Positions 26,913 to 36,040 of a stretch of DNA of 64,000 nt are shown piece by piece. The notes beneath the pieces were generated by a model that saw nothing but the letters and a program-made list of their open reading frames with translations, had not been told where the DNA came from and searched no databases. The stretch is from Alteromonas_F sp964429915 (GTDB lineage: Bacteria; Pseudomonadota; Gammaproteobacteria; Enterobacterales; Alteromonadaceae). The stretch's first letter is position 1. Each line of letters opens with the position of its first letter. Where the stretch lies: assembly GCA_964429915.1 (NCBI GenBank), contig CAYSDZ010000012.1, positions 1 to 64,000 on the forward strand, given 5' to 3'. The position numbers and the translations under genes are program-made.

Positions 26913-29502
26913 AGGCAAGCGCCTTACTTACTTTTTCAAACACATCTTTACTTAAGCCTTTTTGATTAAGTAAACGAGAAAGCTGCGCTTTCATACCTTG
27001 CTGATGACTAGCACATAAGGACTGATATTGAGTAAGAGGCGTGACGATTCGTGCCGCGACTTGAGGGTTGACTTTATCTAACTTTAATAAGTAGTCAGTT
27101 AAAAACTTATAACCTGAGCCATCGCTTTTATGAAACCCAGTCTTATTGTAAAAAGCAAAACTTCCAATCAGCGATCTCACTCTGTTAGGATTATTGGCAT
27201 CGAATCTAGGATGTTCCTGTAATAAAGCGAGTTGGCTTAAAATATCATCACGAGTGTGAGTAGCATGTAATGCAAACCATTTGTCCATCACCAAGCCGTC
27301 ACGCTGCCATTTTTGCTCAAAATCTTGCATTAAGTGGCCAAACAACACACTTTCACAATTTTGTGCTGCACCTAAAGCCGACAGCGTATCGGTCATATTG
27401 TCTGCACGTCTGTACAAACTTTCAATGGTGTTCAAGCTGCGACGGTCATAAGACATCAATTTTACCAATGCGCTTTTTAAGCGCCGTCTTACTACTTGTT
27501 TTGAATTATAGCTATACGCTTCAACAGGAATACACTCAAAAGCAGCAAATAATTGGTCGTACAAAGACCGCGCTATTTCACCATAACAAGTTTGCATAGC
27601 TCTAGACAGTTTGTGGACCTCAACCTCTGTACGACTGTAAATGAGATTTTCTAGACTGGGAAAACTTAAAAACTCTGCCGATACTTCTTCGTTTTGAGCA
27701 ATCTCTTTTACCACTGTAGTTAGTGTGTCTAATACGATGTGACTAAGCTTAGTTTCACCCTTGTAGAATTGCTCCACTTCTCTGTTCAAGATTTGTTGTA
27801 TTGCATCCCAACGAGTAAAAGCATTGGCATCGTATTGCGCAATTTCTGATAAAGCCTTACTTGAAATATCCTGTTCAACAATAATAGGACTACTGAAATC
27901 ACCTAATAAGGTGAGTCTAGGTTTGGAAGCTGCTTCGCTATCAGCAGATGAAGCATAAGCCAAAGTGGCAGACTCCCCTTCCAACAATAAAGTATTGTCG
28001 CTAAGCTGTTTTAAATACTTATTATCTGGTTTGATGGACAGAGGAATTCCCCGTTCATCGTAACATTGGAATTTAAAAAGCAAGGACAAAGGTCTTTTAT
28101 CAGCCTGATCAGCTGTATTCGGCGTAGTTTGCTTAAGTTCATAGGTGTGCGTCTCAGTGTTTCTCACCACTGTCAGACGAGGAGTGCCACTTTGGCTATA
28201 CCAATGCCTAAAATGAGACAAATCTATAGATGTGGCTGATTGAATTGCATCAACAAAATCATCACAGGTCACCGCTTTACCATCATGCAAATGGAAATAG
28301 TGTTTTAAGCCATCCTTGAATGCTTGCGGCCCAACAATGTTCCATAGCATGCGAATAATTTCAGCCCCTTTATCATAGACGGTGACTGTGTAAAAATTAT
28401 TCATCTCTATCACTTCGTCTGGGCGAATAGGATGACTCATTGCGCTAGCATCTTCTGGAAACTGATGCTCTTTAATTATCTTTACTTGTGCAATCCGAGT
28501 GCTAAGTTCAGAGGTCATGTCCGCACTGAATAGCTGATCGCGAAAAACGGTTAAGCCCTCTTTTAAACTTAACTGAAACCAATCTCTACATGTAACTCTG
28601 TTGCCTGTCCAATTGTGAAAGTACTCATGAGCAACGACCGATTCAATATTAAAATAATCACTGTCTGTGGCTGTTTGGTCATTTGCTAAGATAAATTTAC
28701 TATTAAATACATTCAGCCCTTTATTTTCCATCGCCCCCATGTTGAAAAAATCAACCGCAACAATCATGTAAATATCTAAATCGTATTCGAGATCAAAAGT
28801 CTCTTCGTCCCATTTCATTGCACGCTTTAACGATGCCATTGCAAAATCAGCTTTATCGAGTTGCCCTTTGTCAACAAACAAGGCTAATGCGACTTCGCGA
28901 CCTGACTGTGTTTGATAAGTGTCGCTTAGCACGTCAAAATCACCCGCAACTAAGGCAAACAAATAACAGGGTTTAGGGAAGGGGTCCTCCCACACAACTG
29001 TTCTGGTGCCACTATCAACGGTGTCGGAGAGCTTATTACCATTGGAAAGAAGATATGGGTATGCGTCTGCATCAGCATGGATAGTAACAGTATACCTTGC
29101 CAAAATGTCGGGCCTATCCAAAAAGTACGTAATACGCCGAAACCCTTCCGCTTCGCACTGTGTGCAATACGCCTTATCTGCTAAATACAAGCCCTCTAGA
29201 GCAGTATTAGCCTTTGGATTGATAGTGTTTTTTACCTGTAACGTAAATTCATCTGGAATTTCGCTAACAATTAAGCCGCTATCGTTCAAGCTGTAATGCG
29301 TATGTGCTTTGCCATCAACCATTAAACCAGCAAATTCCAGCCCTTCTCCGTCTAGCGCTAAGGCTTTATTGTGCTGTCCGTTTCTTTGAACCCGTAATTC
29401 ACTCTTTACCTCTGTTCGCTCTGGTGATAGCGATAGCTCAAGCTTAACCGTTGAAATAGTGAAGAGAGGTGGCGTGTAATCTAATCTTTTTTTTGCTTTC
29501 AT
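26896..29502 (-). CDS. pepN: aminopeptidase N
   Basis: M1 zinc aminopeptidase removing N-terminal residues from cytoplasmic peptides. The 868-residue protein has the substrate-recognition motif GAMEN and the zinc site HEYFHNWTGNR (His292 and His296) with the downstream Glu in LKEGLTVFRD. The N-terminal beta domain and C-terminal helical array are full length. Its ATG overlaps the stop of the NhaC-like gene by 4 nt, and DUF2835 overlaps its 3' end. Confidence 0.97.
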   Translation of the reverse strand: MKAKKRLDYTPPLFTISTVKLELSLSPERTEVKSELRVQRNGQHNKALALDGEGLEFAGLMVDGKAHTHYSLNDSGLIVSEIPDEFTLQVKNTINPKANTALEGLYLADKAYCTQCEAEGFRRITYFLDRPDILARYTVTIHADADAYPYLLSNGNKLSDTVDSGTRTVVWEDPFPKPCYLFALVAGDFDVLSDTYQTQSGREVALALFVDKGQLDKADFAMASLKRAMKWDEETFDLEYDLDIYMIVAVDFFNMGAMENKGLNVFNSKFILANDQTATDSDYFNIESVVAHEYFHNWTGNRVTCRDWFQLSLKEGLTVFRDQLFSADMTSELSTRIAQVKIIKEHQFPEDASAMSHPIRPDEVIEMNNFYTVTVYDKGAEIIRMLWNIVGPQAFKDGLKHYFHLHDGKAVTCDDFVDAIQSATSIDLSHFRHWYSQSGTPRLTVVRNTETHTYELKQTTPNTADQADKRPLSLLFKFQCYDERGIPLSIKPDNKYLKQLSDNTLLLEGESATLAYASSADSEAASKPRLTLLGDFSSPIIVEQDISSKALSEIAQYDANAFTRWDAIQQILNREVEQFYKGETKLSHIVLDTLTTVVKEIAQNEEVSAEFLSFPSLENLIYSRTEVEVHKLSRAMQTCYGEIARSLYDQLFAAFECIPVEAYSYNSKQVVRRRLKSALVKLMSYDRRSLNTIESLYRRADNMTDTLSALGAAQNCESVLFGHLMQDFEQKWQRDGLVMDKWFALHATHTRDDILSQLALLQEHPRFDANNPNRVRSLIGSFAFYNKTGFHKSDGSGYKFLTDYLLKLDKVNPQVAARIVTPLTQYQSLCASHQQGMKAQLSRLLNQKGLSKDVFEKVSKALAYESEA

Positions 29503-30944
29503 ATCACTTTTACACTAGGTGGAGTAATTCGAAGAATTTTGATCCCAATATATGCATAGACTATGGCTAAGATAGGATTAATGAGATTGAAAAACGCGTA
29601 GAAAATATAAGCAAATGGATGCACTCCCAATACGCCGTGCATATAAGCGCCACAAGTATTCCATGGAATGAGCGGAGAGGTTAAGGTACCGCCATCTTCT
29701 AAGCTTCTTGATAAATTAAGTTGGTCCAAACCGCGTTTTTCAAATTCTTCTTTATACATTCGACCGGGCATCACGATTGACATATATTGATCTGCAGTCA
29801 CTAAATTTGTACCAATACAAGTAGCAATGGTCCGACTAACCATTGCACCGGCAGAATCAGCACCGATCAAAATAGCGCCCACTACTCGCTTCAAAACGCC
29901 CGTTCCTTCAAGCACAGCCCCGAAAGCCATTGCACAAATAATCAACCAAATAGTGTTCAGCATAGACGACATTCCACCGCGACTCAGCAAGCTATTTAAA
30001 TTGTCATCAGGGGTAGAAAAACTGACGCCGTCAAACAACGCAGTCCAAATAACAATAAGCGCACTTAACGCATCATTTTGTTCGCGGCCACTCAAAGAAA
30101 ACACCACATCTAGCTGGAACAATGCAGCCCAAATTGCACCTAAAATTGCGCCAATAAACACGGCTGGGAAAGCAGGCATCTTTCTTACTGCAAGTACTAA
30201 TAAAGCCACTAAGGGGACTAACAAATGAACCCCTAAGTTAAACGACTCACCCAATAGCGTCTGCATCTGTTTTATCCTAACAGCCGTTTGCGTAACGTCT
30301 TCTTGCAAGCCTAATATAAGAAAAATAATCAAGGTGAGTAAAAAACTGGGAATGGTCGTCCACAGCATATATTTAATGTGTTCAAACAGATCAGTGCCCG
30401 CCACCGCAGGAGCGAGATTGGTAGTTTCAGAAAGCGGCGATATTTTATCGCCAAAATACGAACCTGAAATAATAGCGCCAGCCGTAATTGCAACCGACAT
30501 ATCCATGCCTGAAGCTACTCCCATTAGCGCAACGCCAACAGTAGCCGCCGTGGTCCATGAACTTCCTATGCTCATTGCAACAACGGCACAAATTGCACAC
30601 GCCGCGGCATAAAAAAAGCTTGGATTGAGTAACGCGAGACCATAATAAATTAAGGTTGGAACCGTACCGGCTAACATCCATGTACCTATTAACGAGCCAA
30701 CGGCTAGCAATATTAGACAGGCACTTAAGGACATAGAAATCCCTTTTACAATATTTTTCTCTATAGAGGCCCATGTATATCCATTTTTTAGCCCTACAAT
30801 CGAGGCAATCCCTACCCCAATCAGCAATGCAATTTGATTGGGCCCATACGAAGAATCGTTCCCAAATAAATAAACAGCACCACTCATCATGGCAACAAGC
30901 GCAAGCACAGGAATAAGTGCATCGACTAAAGATGGCGTTTTCAT
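29499..30944 (-). CDS. nhaC: NhaC-family Na+/H+ antiporter
   Basis: This 481-residue polytopic inner-membrane protein has about 11-12 hydrophobic segments. The family segments are seen in IGSSWTTAATVGVALMGVA, ISGSYFGDKISPLSETTN and SLEDGGTLTSPLIPWNTCG. It exchanges sodium or an organic anion for protons. It lies between an NSS sodium symporter (12-bp gap) and pepN (4-nt overlap). The shared operon with a peptidase suggests coupling of sodium homeostasis and amino-acid use, which is inference. Some NhaC relatives exchange malate and lactate, so the substrate is open. Confidence 0.88.
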   Translation of the reverse strand: MKTPSLVDALIPVLALVAMMSGAVYLFGNDSSYGPNQIALLIGVGIASIVGLKNGYTWASIEKNIVKGISMSLSACLILLAVGSLIGTWMLAGTVPTLIYYGLALLNPSFFYAAACAICAVVAMSIGSSWTTAATVGVALMGVASGMDMSVAITAGAIISGSYFGDKISPLSETTNLAPAVAGTDLFEHIKYMLWTTIPSFLLTLIIFLILGLQEDVTQTAVRIKQMQTLLGESFNLGVHLLVPLVALLVLAVRKMPAFPAVFIGAILGAIWAALFQLDVVFSLSGREQNDALSALIVIWTALFDGVSFSTPDDNLNSLLSRGGMSSMLNTIWLIICAMAFGAVLEGTGVLKRVVGAILIGADSAGAMVSRTIATCIGTNLVTADQYMSIVMPGRMYKEEFEKRGLDQLNLSRSLEDGGTLTSPLIPWNTCGAYMHGVLGVHPFAYIFYAFFNLINPILAIVYAYIGIKILRITPPSVKVI

Positions 30945-30956
30945 TATAAAACCCTT

Positions 30957-32291
30957 TTAAAATAGTGAGCGTGCGAACATTAACGCAATCATCAGAGGAC
31001 AAAAATATTTTATATAAGCAGGCCAAATTTTCCAAAAGAAAGAACACTCAACTTGAGTATTTCCTTTTTTTAATTCAGTTAATATATCGTTTCTATGCCA
31101 TAACCACCCAGCAAATAAACAAATACATAATCCTAAAAGGGGCTGACTGTATTCAGTGGTAAGCTTGATAATCAAACCAAACAGCGCCGAGAAATTGAAA
31201 ACAATAACAGCACTTACAGAGAAGATGATAGCGGAGACTAACCAGACCGCTTTTTTTCTATTGAAGCCTTTATTTTCAACCAAAAAAGCGACTGGCACTT
31301 CTAACATTGAAATAGACGAGGTTAATGCAGCAATCGCCATCAAAGCGAAAAAGACCAAAGCGAGCAGTTGTCCTACTCCCCCCATCCTAGAAAACAAATC
31401 GGGCAGTACAGTGAATATCAGTTTATCTTCACCAATCAATGCACCTGACTCTGAGAATATTTCAACGCCATTTGCTAGCGCCACATACATCGCAGGGATA
31501 ATCAGCATTCCCGCCAACACTGCAATACCTATATCTACCAAAGCTACCGAAGCACCAATACTGGGGAGGTTTTCAGATTGACTCATGTAAGAGCCGTATA
31601 TGAGCATAGTGCCTACCCCTAGACTCATCGAGAAAAAAGCTTGCCCCATTGCGCTAATTAACAAATCGGGACTTAATACCGCGCTGAAATCAGGCACTAA
31701 ATAGGCTTTCCAACCATCAACAGCCCCTGGTAAGGTGCTGACATAAATAATAAGCCCTACAATGAGTAAAATTAGAGTCGGCATTAATCTAACCGACCAT
31801 TTTTCTATGCCTGCTTTTACCCCACCTGTGACAATGAATGCAGTCAACGCCATAAAAACAGCGCAAAACGTTAAATTTCGTACACTGCTAAAACCGATTA
31901 GCCATTCACTTGCATCAGTTTTACCCACTAAATTAAATGCAGAATCAGTAAAGTAGGCAAGCATCCAGCCACCAACAATAGCGTAAAATGAAAGAATTAA
32001 TGCAACGGTGACAATACCGCAAATGCCGAACCATCGCGGCCATTGTTTGTGTGTAATATGCTCAAGTGCATTGACCATATTTGATCGAGATGCTCTGCCT
32101 ATGATGAGTTCAGCCATCAAAACTGGGTAGGCAAGAAGAAACGCCAATACTAAATAAACGAGAACAAACGCAGCGCCACCATTGTCAGCAACTTGAGTTG
32201 GGAAACCCCAAATATTTCCGAGCCCAACAGCCGATCCAGCAGCGGCTAAAACAAACCCAATTTTAGAAGAAAACTCCCCTCTCGCTGACAT
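30957..32291 (-). CDS. NSS-family sodium-dependent transporter
   Basis: This 444-residue neurotransmitter:sodium symporter (SNF family) resembles LeuT/TnaT-type amino-acid importers. TM1 carries the signature GFVLAAAGSAVGLGNIWGFP, with the unwound substrate and sodium site, and TM6 the FFSMSLGVGTMLIYGSY motif. About 11 membrane segments are predicted. The amino acid carried is not evident. It starts a probable minus-strand run with nhaC, pepN and DUF2835. Confidence 0.92.
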   Translation of the reverse strand: MSARGEFSSKIGFVLAAAGSAVGLGNIWGFPTQVADNGGAAFVLVYLVLAFLLAYPVLMAELIIGRASRSNMVNALEHITHKQWPRWFGICGIVTVALILSFYAIVGGWMLAYFTDSAFNLVGKTDASEWLIGFSSVRNLTFCAVFMALTAFIVTGGVKAGIEKWSVRLMPTLILLIVGLIIYVSTLPGAVDGWKAYLVPDFSAVLSPDLLISAMGQAFFSMSLGVGTMLIYGSYMSQSENLPSIGASVALVDIGIAVLAGMLIIPAMYVALANGVEIFSESGALIGEDKLIFTVLPDLFSRMGGVGQLLALVFFALMAIAALTSSISMLEVPVAFLVENKGFNRKKAVWLVSAIIFSVSAVIVFNFSALFGLIIKLTTEYSQPLLGLCICLFAGWLWHRNDILTELKKGNTQVECSFFWKIWPAYIKYFCPLMIALMFARSLF

Positions 32292-32332
32292 CTTTGCAGT
32301 CCTTTTTTATTATTTTTATATATCATGTTTAT

Positions 32333-32354
32333 TTGCACCGACGAGTCGGTGCAA
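32333..32354. other. stem-loop after prc without a T-run
   Basis: A perfect 10-bp stem (TTGCACCGAC/GTCGGTGCAA) begins 5 nt beyond the prc stop. Neither strand shows a U-tract after it, so it is not a classic intrinsic terminator. It may protect the prc mRNA 3' end or work with Rho. Confidence 0.5.
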
Positions 32355-32359
32355 TACGT

Positions 32360-34399
32360 TTACGACCCTCTTGTAAACGCAAATTTACCTGTTTCTACTA
32401 AATCGAAAGTAATGTTTGCGGCTTCACTTAAGAACGGATCAAGATCGTTCAGTTCGTCAGGTAGATCGTCCAAGTTTTCTACTGTTTCTTTACCCATACG
32501 AACCAAACGCTCATTAGCACGCTGTAAGGCTAGCTTTTCATTTTCATCGCGTTCAGCTTCACGCTCTGTTTTTACCAAAGAAATGAATTTTTTATCTTTT
32601 TCTTGGTTATAGCGTTCAATATCTTCAAAAATATAGGCAAACTCAGGATCCTTTAACGTTCTTGCATTGTGCTTTGCAGTTAAAACGTCTAAAGCAGCAG
32701 AAGAATCTTGGAACGTAGCGTAGTTTGCCCTTGCTATTTTATCCCATGGCAGCGCGTTGTCTTCTTGGCTTTCTCCCCACTCTTGAGGGTCAATAGGTGA
32801 AGGTAATTTAATGTCCGGCACCACGCCCTTATGTTGCGTACTACCGCCGTTAATTCTATAAAACTTAGCAATGGTAAACTGAACACTGCCTAATGGGTTT
32901 TCATACAAATCGTAAATTCGTCCCAAGCTTCTATGTTGCTGAACAGTACCTTTACCGAAGGTTTGCTCACCCACGATTAATGCTCTGTCGTAGTCTTGCA
33001 AGGCTGCTGCAAAAATCTCTGAAGCTGAAGCACTGTATCTGTCTACTAAAACCGTAAGTGGGCCGTCGTATTCAACCACCCCATCAGTATCTCGGTTAAC
33101 ACTCACACGGCTTGTATAACGTACCTGAACCACTGGCCCTTTGTCGATAAATAAACCAGTCAGTAATGTTGCTTCAACTAAAGAGCCACCTCCATTACCT
33201 CGCAAATCGACAATAATGCCTTTTACGCCTTCTTCCTTTAATGAAACTAGCTCTTTCTTTACGTCTTGATGTAAGTTGTTATAAAAACTGGGAATTGTAA
33301 TGACACCCAATTTTTCACCCGCGTTTTCCCCAGTGTCAGGAACGAACACCTCAGATTTAGCAGCCCTGTCTTCTAACTTTATTTTATCTCTTTGCATGCT
33401 AACGATAGCAATGCTTTTAGCAGAAGCCGATCCTTTTTGAACTTGCAGCCTTACTGTGCTTCCTTTAGGGCCTTTAATTAACTCGACAACTTCATCGAGT
33501 CGCCATCCAACCACGTCAACAAACTCTTCTTTGTCTTGAGCCACACCAATGATTTTATCTTCGGGCTTTAATTTTTCAGATAAATCAGCTGGGCCGCCGG
33601 GTACGATACTGCGAATAACAGTGTAATCGTCTTCTATTTGTAACACCGCACCAATGCCTTCGAACTCTAAATTCATTTCCATTTGGAAACGCTCTGCATT
33701 ACGCGGAGACAAATAGCTTGTGTGCGCTTCAATACTACGCGCAAATGAATTCATAACAGTTTGAAAAACATCTTCACTTTTAGTCTGCTTGATGCGTTTT
33801 ATGGTGCGTTCGTAGCGTTTAGTGAGTAAATCTTTGTACTCTTCTGGTGTTTTGTCAGCAATAGCCAAGTTAAGCGCATCATATTTGATGCGTTGTCGCC
33901 ACAGTTCGTCGCGCTCAGCATTATTTGAGGGCCATGATGCCTCTTCTCTATCATAATAAAACTTGTCATCTGACTTGGAAAAGTCAAAGCCATCTTCAAG
34001 AAGCGCTAAAGCATATTCGTATCGCTCAATTCGCCGCTGCTGACTTAAATTGAACATATCGTAGGCAACTGATAAGTTGCCATTTGCCAGAGCATCGTCA
34101 AACTTGTCTTTACTTTTTTCAAAATCATTGATTTCGCTCTGCAAAAAAACATTCTTATTGCTGTCTAAGGCTTTAATATATTTATCAAAGACCTTGCCAG
34201 AGAGCGCATCGTTTAATGCAATTTCTTTGTAGTGTGAGCGAGTAAATAATGCCGAAACGCGTTTGGCTGCCGCTGCATGTTGGATTTCTTGCTTTAAAAT
34301 CGGAATAGAATCGGATTCTTCAGTGGTTGGGCTTGCAACTACTGCCGAACTAGCTGCAAATAAAACAAGTGATATTGTGTTGCGAAGAAAACGATTCAT
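32360..34399 (-). CDS. prc: C-terminal processing (tail-specific) protease
   Basis: Periplasmic S41 protease that degrades or trims proteins from their C-termini, including cell-wall hydrolases and lipoprotein substrates. The 679 residues hold a signal peptide, an N-terminal helical domain, a PDZ domain (about 240-320: IGAVLQIEDDYTVIRSIVPG) and the S41 core. The catalytic Ser is in RYSASASEIFAA and the Lys in TFGKGTVQ. The C-terminal DUF3340 region is present. It follows proQ with only 3 bp between, as in E. coli. Confidence 0.96.
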   Translation of the reverse strand: MNRFLRNTISLVLFAASSAVVASPTTEESDSIPILKQEIQHAAAAKRVSALFTRSHYKEIALNDALSGKVFDKYIKALDSNKNVFLQSEINDFEKSKDKFDDALANGNLSVAYDMFNLSQQRRIERYEYALALLEDGFDFSKSDDKFYYDREEASWPSNNAERDELWRQRIKYDALNLAIADKTPEEYKDLLTKRYERTIKRIKQTKSEDVFQTVMNSFARSIEAHTSYLSPRNAERFQMEMNLEFEGIGAVLQIEDDYTVIRSIVPGGPADLSEKLKPEDKIIGVAQDKEEFVDVVGWRLDEVVELIKGPKGSTVRLQVQKGSASAKSIAIVSMQRDKIKLEDRAAKSEVFVPDTGENAGEKLGVITIPSFYNNLHQDVKKELVSLKEEGVKGIIVDLRGNGGGSLVEATLLTGLFIDKGPVVQVRYTSRVSVNRDTDGVVEYDGPLTVLVDRYSASASEIFAAALQDYDRALIVGEQTFGKGTVQQHRSLGRIYDLYENPLGSVQFTIAKFYRINGGSTQHKGVVPDIKLPSPIDPQEWGESQEDNALPWDKIARANYATFQDSSAALDVLTAKHNARTLKDPEFAYIFEDIERYNQEKDKKFISLVKTEREAERDENEKLALQRANERLVRMGKETVENLDDLPDELNDLDPFLSEAANITFDLVETGKFAFTRGS

Positions 34400-34402
34400 A
34401 TT

Positions 34403-35038
34403 TTACCTTTTAGTCGGTGCTAACCTAAGTTTTTGAGCGTCTACTTTGACAACCATTCCGCTGTCTAGCTGAACGTGCACACCGTCTTTTGCTATTTCTG
34501 TAATGACTGCATTCAGGGGTGATTTACCCAATTTTACAGTGACTTTGGTACCTACTTTCGTGTCGTCTGACTCAAGTTTTGCTGGTACCGGTTTTTTAGT
34601 GCGCTTTTCAGTACTATTAGTTCCCTTCTTGGGAAAACTTGTACGCTTTTTACGAGCACTAGGGTCTGCATTCTTACTGCGTTCCTCCTGCTCCTTTCTC
34701 TTAAGAGCGACTTTTTCTTTACTTTCTTTCAATTGTTGAGCTGCGTGCTCTGCGTGATCCTTTTCGATTTTATCGCAACTATTACCATTGAGATCAACGC
34801 GTTCAGCACCTTCTTTTAAACAATATAAATAGCGCCAACTGTTAGTGTAGTGCCGTAAACAAGATCGCAACAGTGTTTTGCTCAACCTAGGCTCGTCTTC
34901 TATTTCTGCAACGATATCTTGGAAAATACCAATTTTTAATGGTCTCGCTTCACCGCTTACTGAAAAACAATTGGGAAATCGCTCGGCAAGAAACGCTATG
35001 CATTCTTTGCTAGAAGAAAATTTTTCTGGTGATTCCAT
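34403..35038 (-). CDS. proQ: RNA chaperone ProQ
   Basis: This 211-residue protein has an N-terminal FinO/ProQ RNA-binding domain (SSKECIAFLAERFPNCF, then PLKIGIFQDI and LRHYTNSWRYL), a long Lys/Arg/Ser-rich linker (about 95-155) and a C-terminal Tudor-like domain (SPLNAVITEIAKDGVHVQLD). ProQ binds structured sRNAs and mRNA 3' ends. It lies directly downstream of a small acidic gene and upstream of prc. A candidate small RNA is encoded nearby at 35.9-36.0 kb. Confidence 0.95.
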   Translation of the reverse strand: MESPEKFSSSKECIAFLAERFPNCFSVSGEARPLKIGIFQDIVAEIEDEPRLSKTLLRSCLRHYTNSWRYLYCLKEGAERVDLNGNSCDKIEKDHAEHAAQQLKESKEKVALKRKEQEERSKNADPSARKKRTSFPKKGTNSTEKRTKKPVPAKLESDDTKVGTKVTVKLGKSPLNAVITEIAKDGVHVQLDSGMVVKVDAQKLRLAPTKR

Positions 35039-35347
35039 TTAGTCCTGCGTGTGTTCGGGGGTTATTTCGCTCATGTCTGAATCATCCCAAGTTGCTAGCT
35101 GCTGGTCAACCCAATCAAGCAAATCATCTTCATCTATTTCGCTTAATGAGCGATCTTTGTACCAATATTCCCATATCTGTTGGCAAAGTTGCTCAAATCT
35201 AATTGCATTGTCATCATTTACACAATGATCAGCAACCTGATGCAACATAATGTTAAGTTGCTCTGAAGCATGTTCTGGGTCGTCGTGCCAATCATCTAAA
35301 TCACTCGGTGTTGACAGTACAGTATGCACATCGATAAGAAGATTCAT
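35039..35347 (-). CDS. small acidic hypothetical protein
   Basis: I do not recognise this 102-residue protein. It is strongly acidic, rich in Asp, Glu and Trp (WHDDPEHASEQ, WEYWYKDRSLSEIDEDDLLDWVDQQ), with predicted helices and no signal or membrane segment. It is packed between msrC (4-nt overlap) and proQ (no gap), so it is almost certainly translated and part of that operon. Its charge contrasts with the basic ProQ made from the same message. Confidence 0.75.
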   Translation of the reverse strand: MNLLIDVHTVLSTPSDLDDWHDDPEHASEQLNIMLHQVADHCVNDDNAIRFEQLCQQIWEYWYKDRSLSEIDEDDLLDWVDQQLATWDDSDMSEITPEHTQD

Positions 35348-35811
35348 TCGATTGACGCCAGTAACAGCGAAGCTAATGCCTTCAATGAGACCTCGTCGTT
35401 TTCACTGAAACGATCGTAGATGGGACTATCAATATCTAATACACCAATTAGTTTATCATGTTTGATTAAAGGAATAACAATTTCAGAATTTGACGCAGCA
35501 TCGCAGGCAATATGCCCATCAAATTCATGTACATTAGCGATTCGTTGAGTTTCGCGCGTTTGCGCTGCTACGCCGCATACCCCTTTACCTATTGGTATGC
35601 GTACACAGGCTGGGTTACCTTGAAATGGCCCCAGAACTAATTGATTTTCTTTAAACAGATAAAAGCCAGCCCAATTAATGTTTTTTAAACGGGTAAATAA
35701 CAACGCACTCAGGTTTGCCATATTGGCAATCTTATCTTTCTCGCTCTCAAGGAGAGCCTTTGCCTGAGCCAACAATAGCTCATAATTTGTTTGTTCCATT
35801 GCATGTTCCAT
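35344..35811 (-). CDS. msrC: free methionine-(R)-sulfoxide reductase (GAF domain)
   Basis: This 155-residue GAF-domain protein reduces free Met-(R)-sulfoxide. Visible family motifs are INWAGFYLFKENQLVLGPFQG, ACVRIPIGKGVCG with a redox Cys, and HIACDAASNSEIVIP with another. ATGs at 35811 and 35799 are both possible starts. It heads a minus-strand run with the acidic protein, proQ and prc, linking oxidative protein repair to RNA control. Confidence 0.9.
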   Translation of the reverse strand: MEHAMEQTNYELLLAQAKALLESEKDKIANMANLSALLFTRLKNINWAGFYLFKENQLVLGPFQGNPACVRIPIGKGVCGVAAQTRETQRIANVHEFDGHIACDAASNSEIVIPLIKHDKLIGVLDIDSPIYDRFSENDEVSLKALASLLLASIE

Positions 35812-35929
35812 TTTATCTTACGGTCTCGAGGAAAAAATCCAAAAATTTTGTTTATTAATTCATCATGTTTGCGCTATGATAATCTCGAAGATTTGATATT
35901 AACTCTTATTTCTCCAATATACTTTTGTA

Positions 35930-36029
35930 ATTTTTATACTCTTGTAATTTTGTGAAATGTAAAAGTTAGCGCACGGCTCAGAAATGAGCCATTCCCCTAG
36001 GCCCAGAACTCACGTTCTGGGCATTTTTT
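35930..36029 (+). ncRNA. candidate small RNA with its own terminator
   Basis: The gap between two minus-strand genes carries a strong plus-strand intrinsic terminator with no plus-strand gene before it. Upstream are a GAAA-loop hairpin (GGCTCAGAAATGAGCC, 35975-35990) and possible promoter elements (TTGATA at 35893, TATACT at 35918, spacing 19; another TATACT at 35935). A transcript of about 80-100 nt fits. The ends are estimates. No Rfam family is recognised. Confidence 0.5.
36001..36029 (+). terminator. plus-strand intrinsic terminator
   Basis: Perfect 9-bp stem GCCCAGAAC/GTTCTGGGC with loop TCAC, followed by ATTTTTT. The minus strand has no T-run after the hairpin, so it is directional and belongs to a plus-strand transcript. 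Confidence 0.85.
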
Positions 36030-36040
36030 ATGGCTGTCTG

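Noticed and set aside
29827..30228. Open frame of 133 codons on the plus strand
   Set aside because: Antisense to the NhaC gene; no family motifs and no independent signals.
30445..31047. Open frame of 200 codons on the minus strand
   Set aside because: It overlaps the NhaC gene in another frame; its Cys- and Trp-rich translation is typical of a shadow frame and matches no family.
36001..36029. Hairpin as the tesB terminator
   Set aside because: On the minus strand it is followed by CTAGGGG rather than a T-run; it works only in the plus direction.
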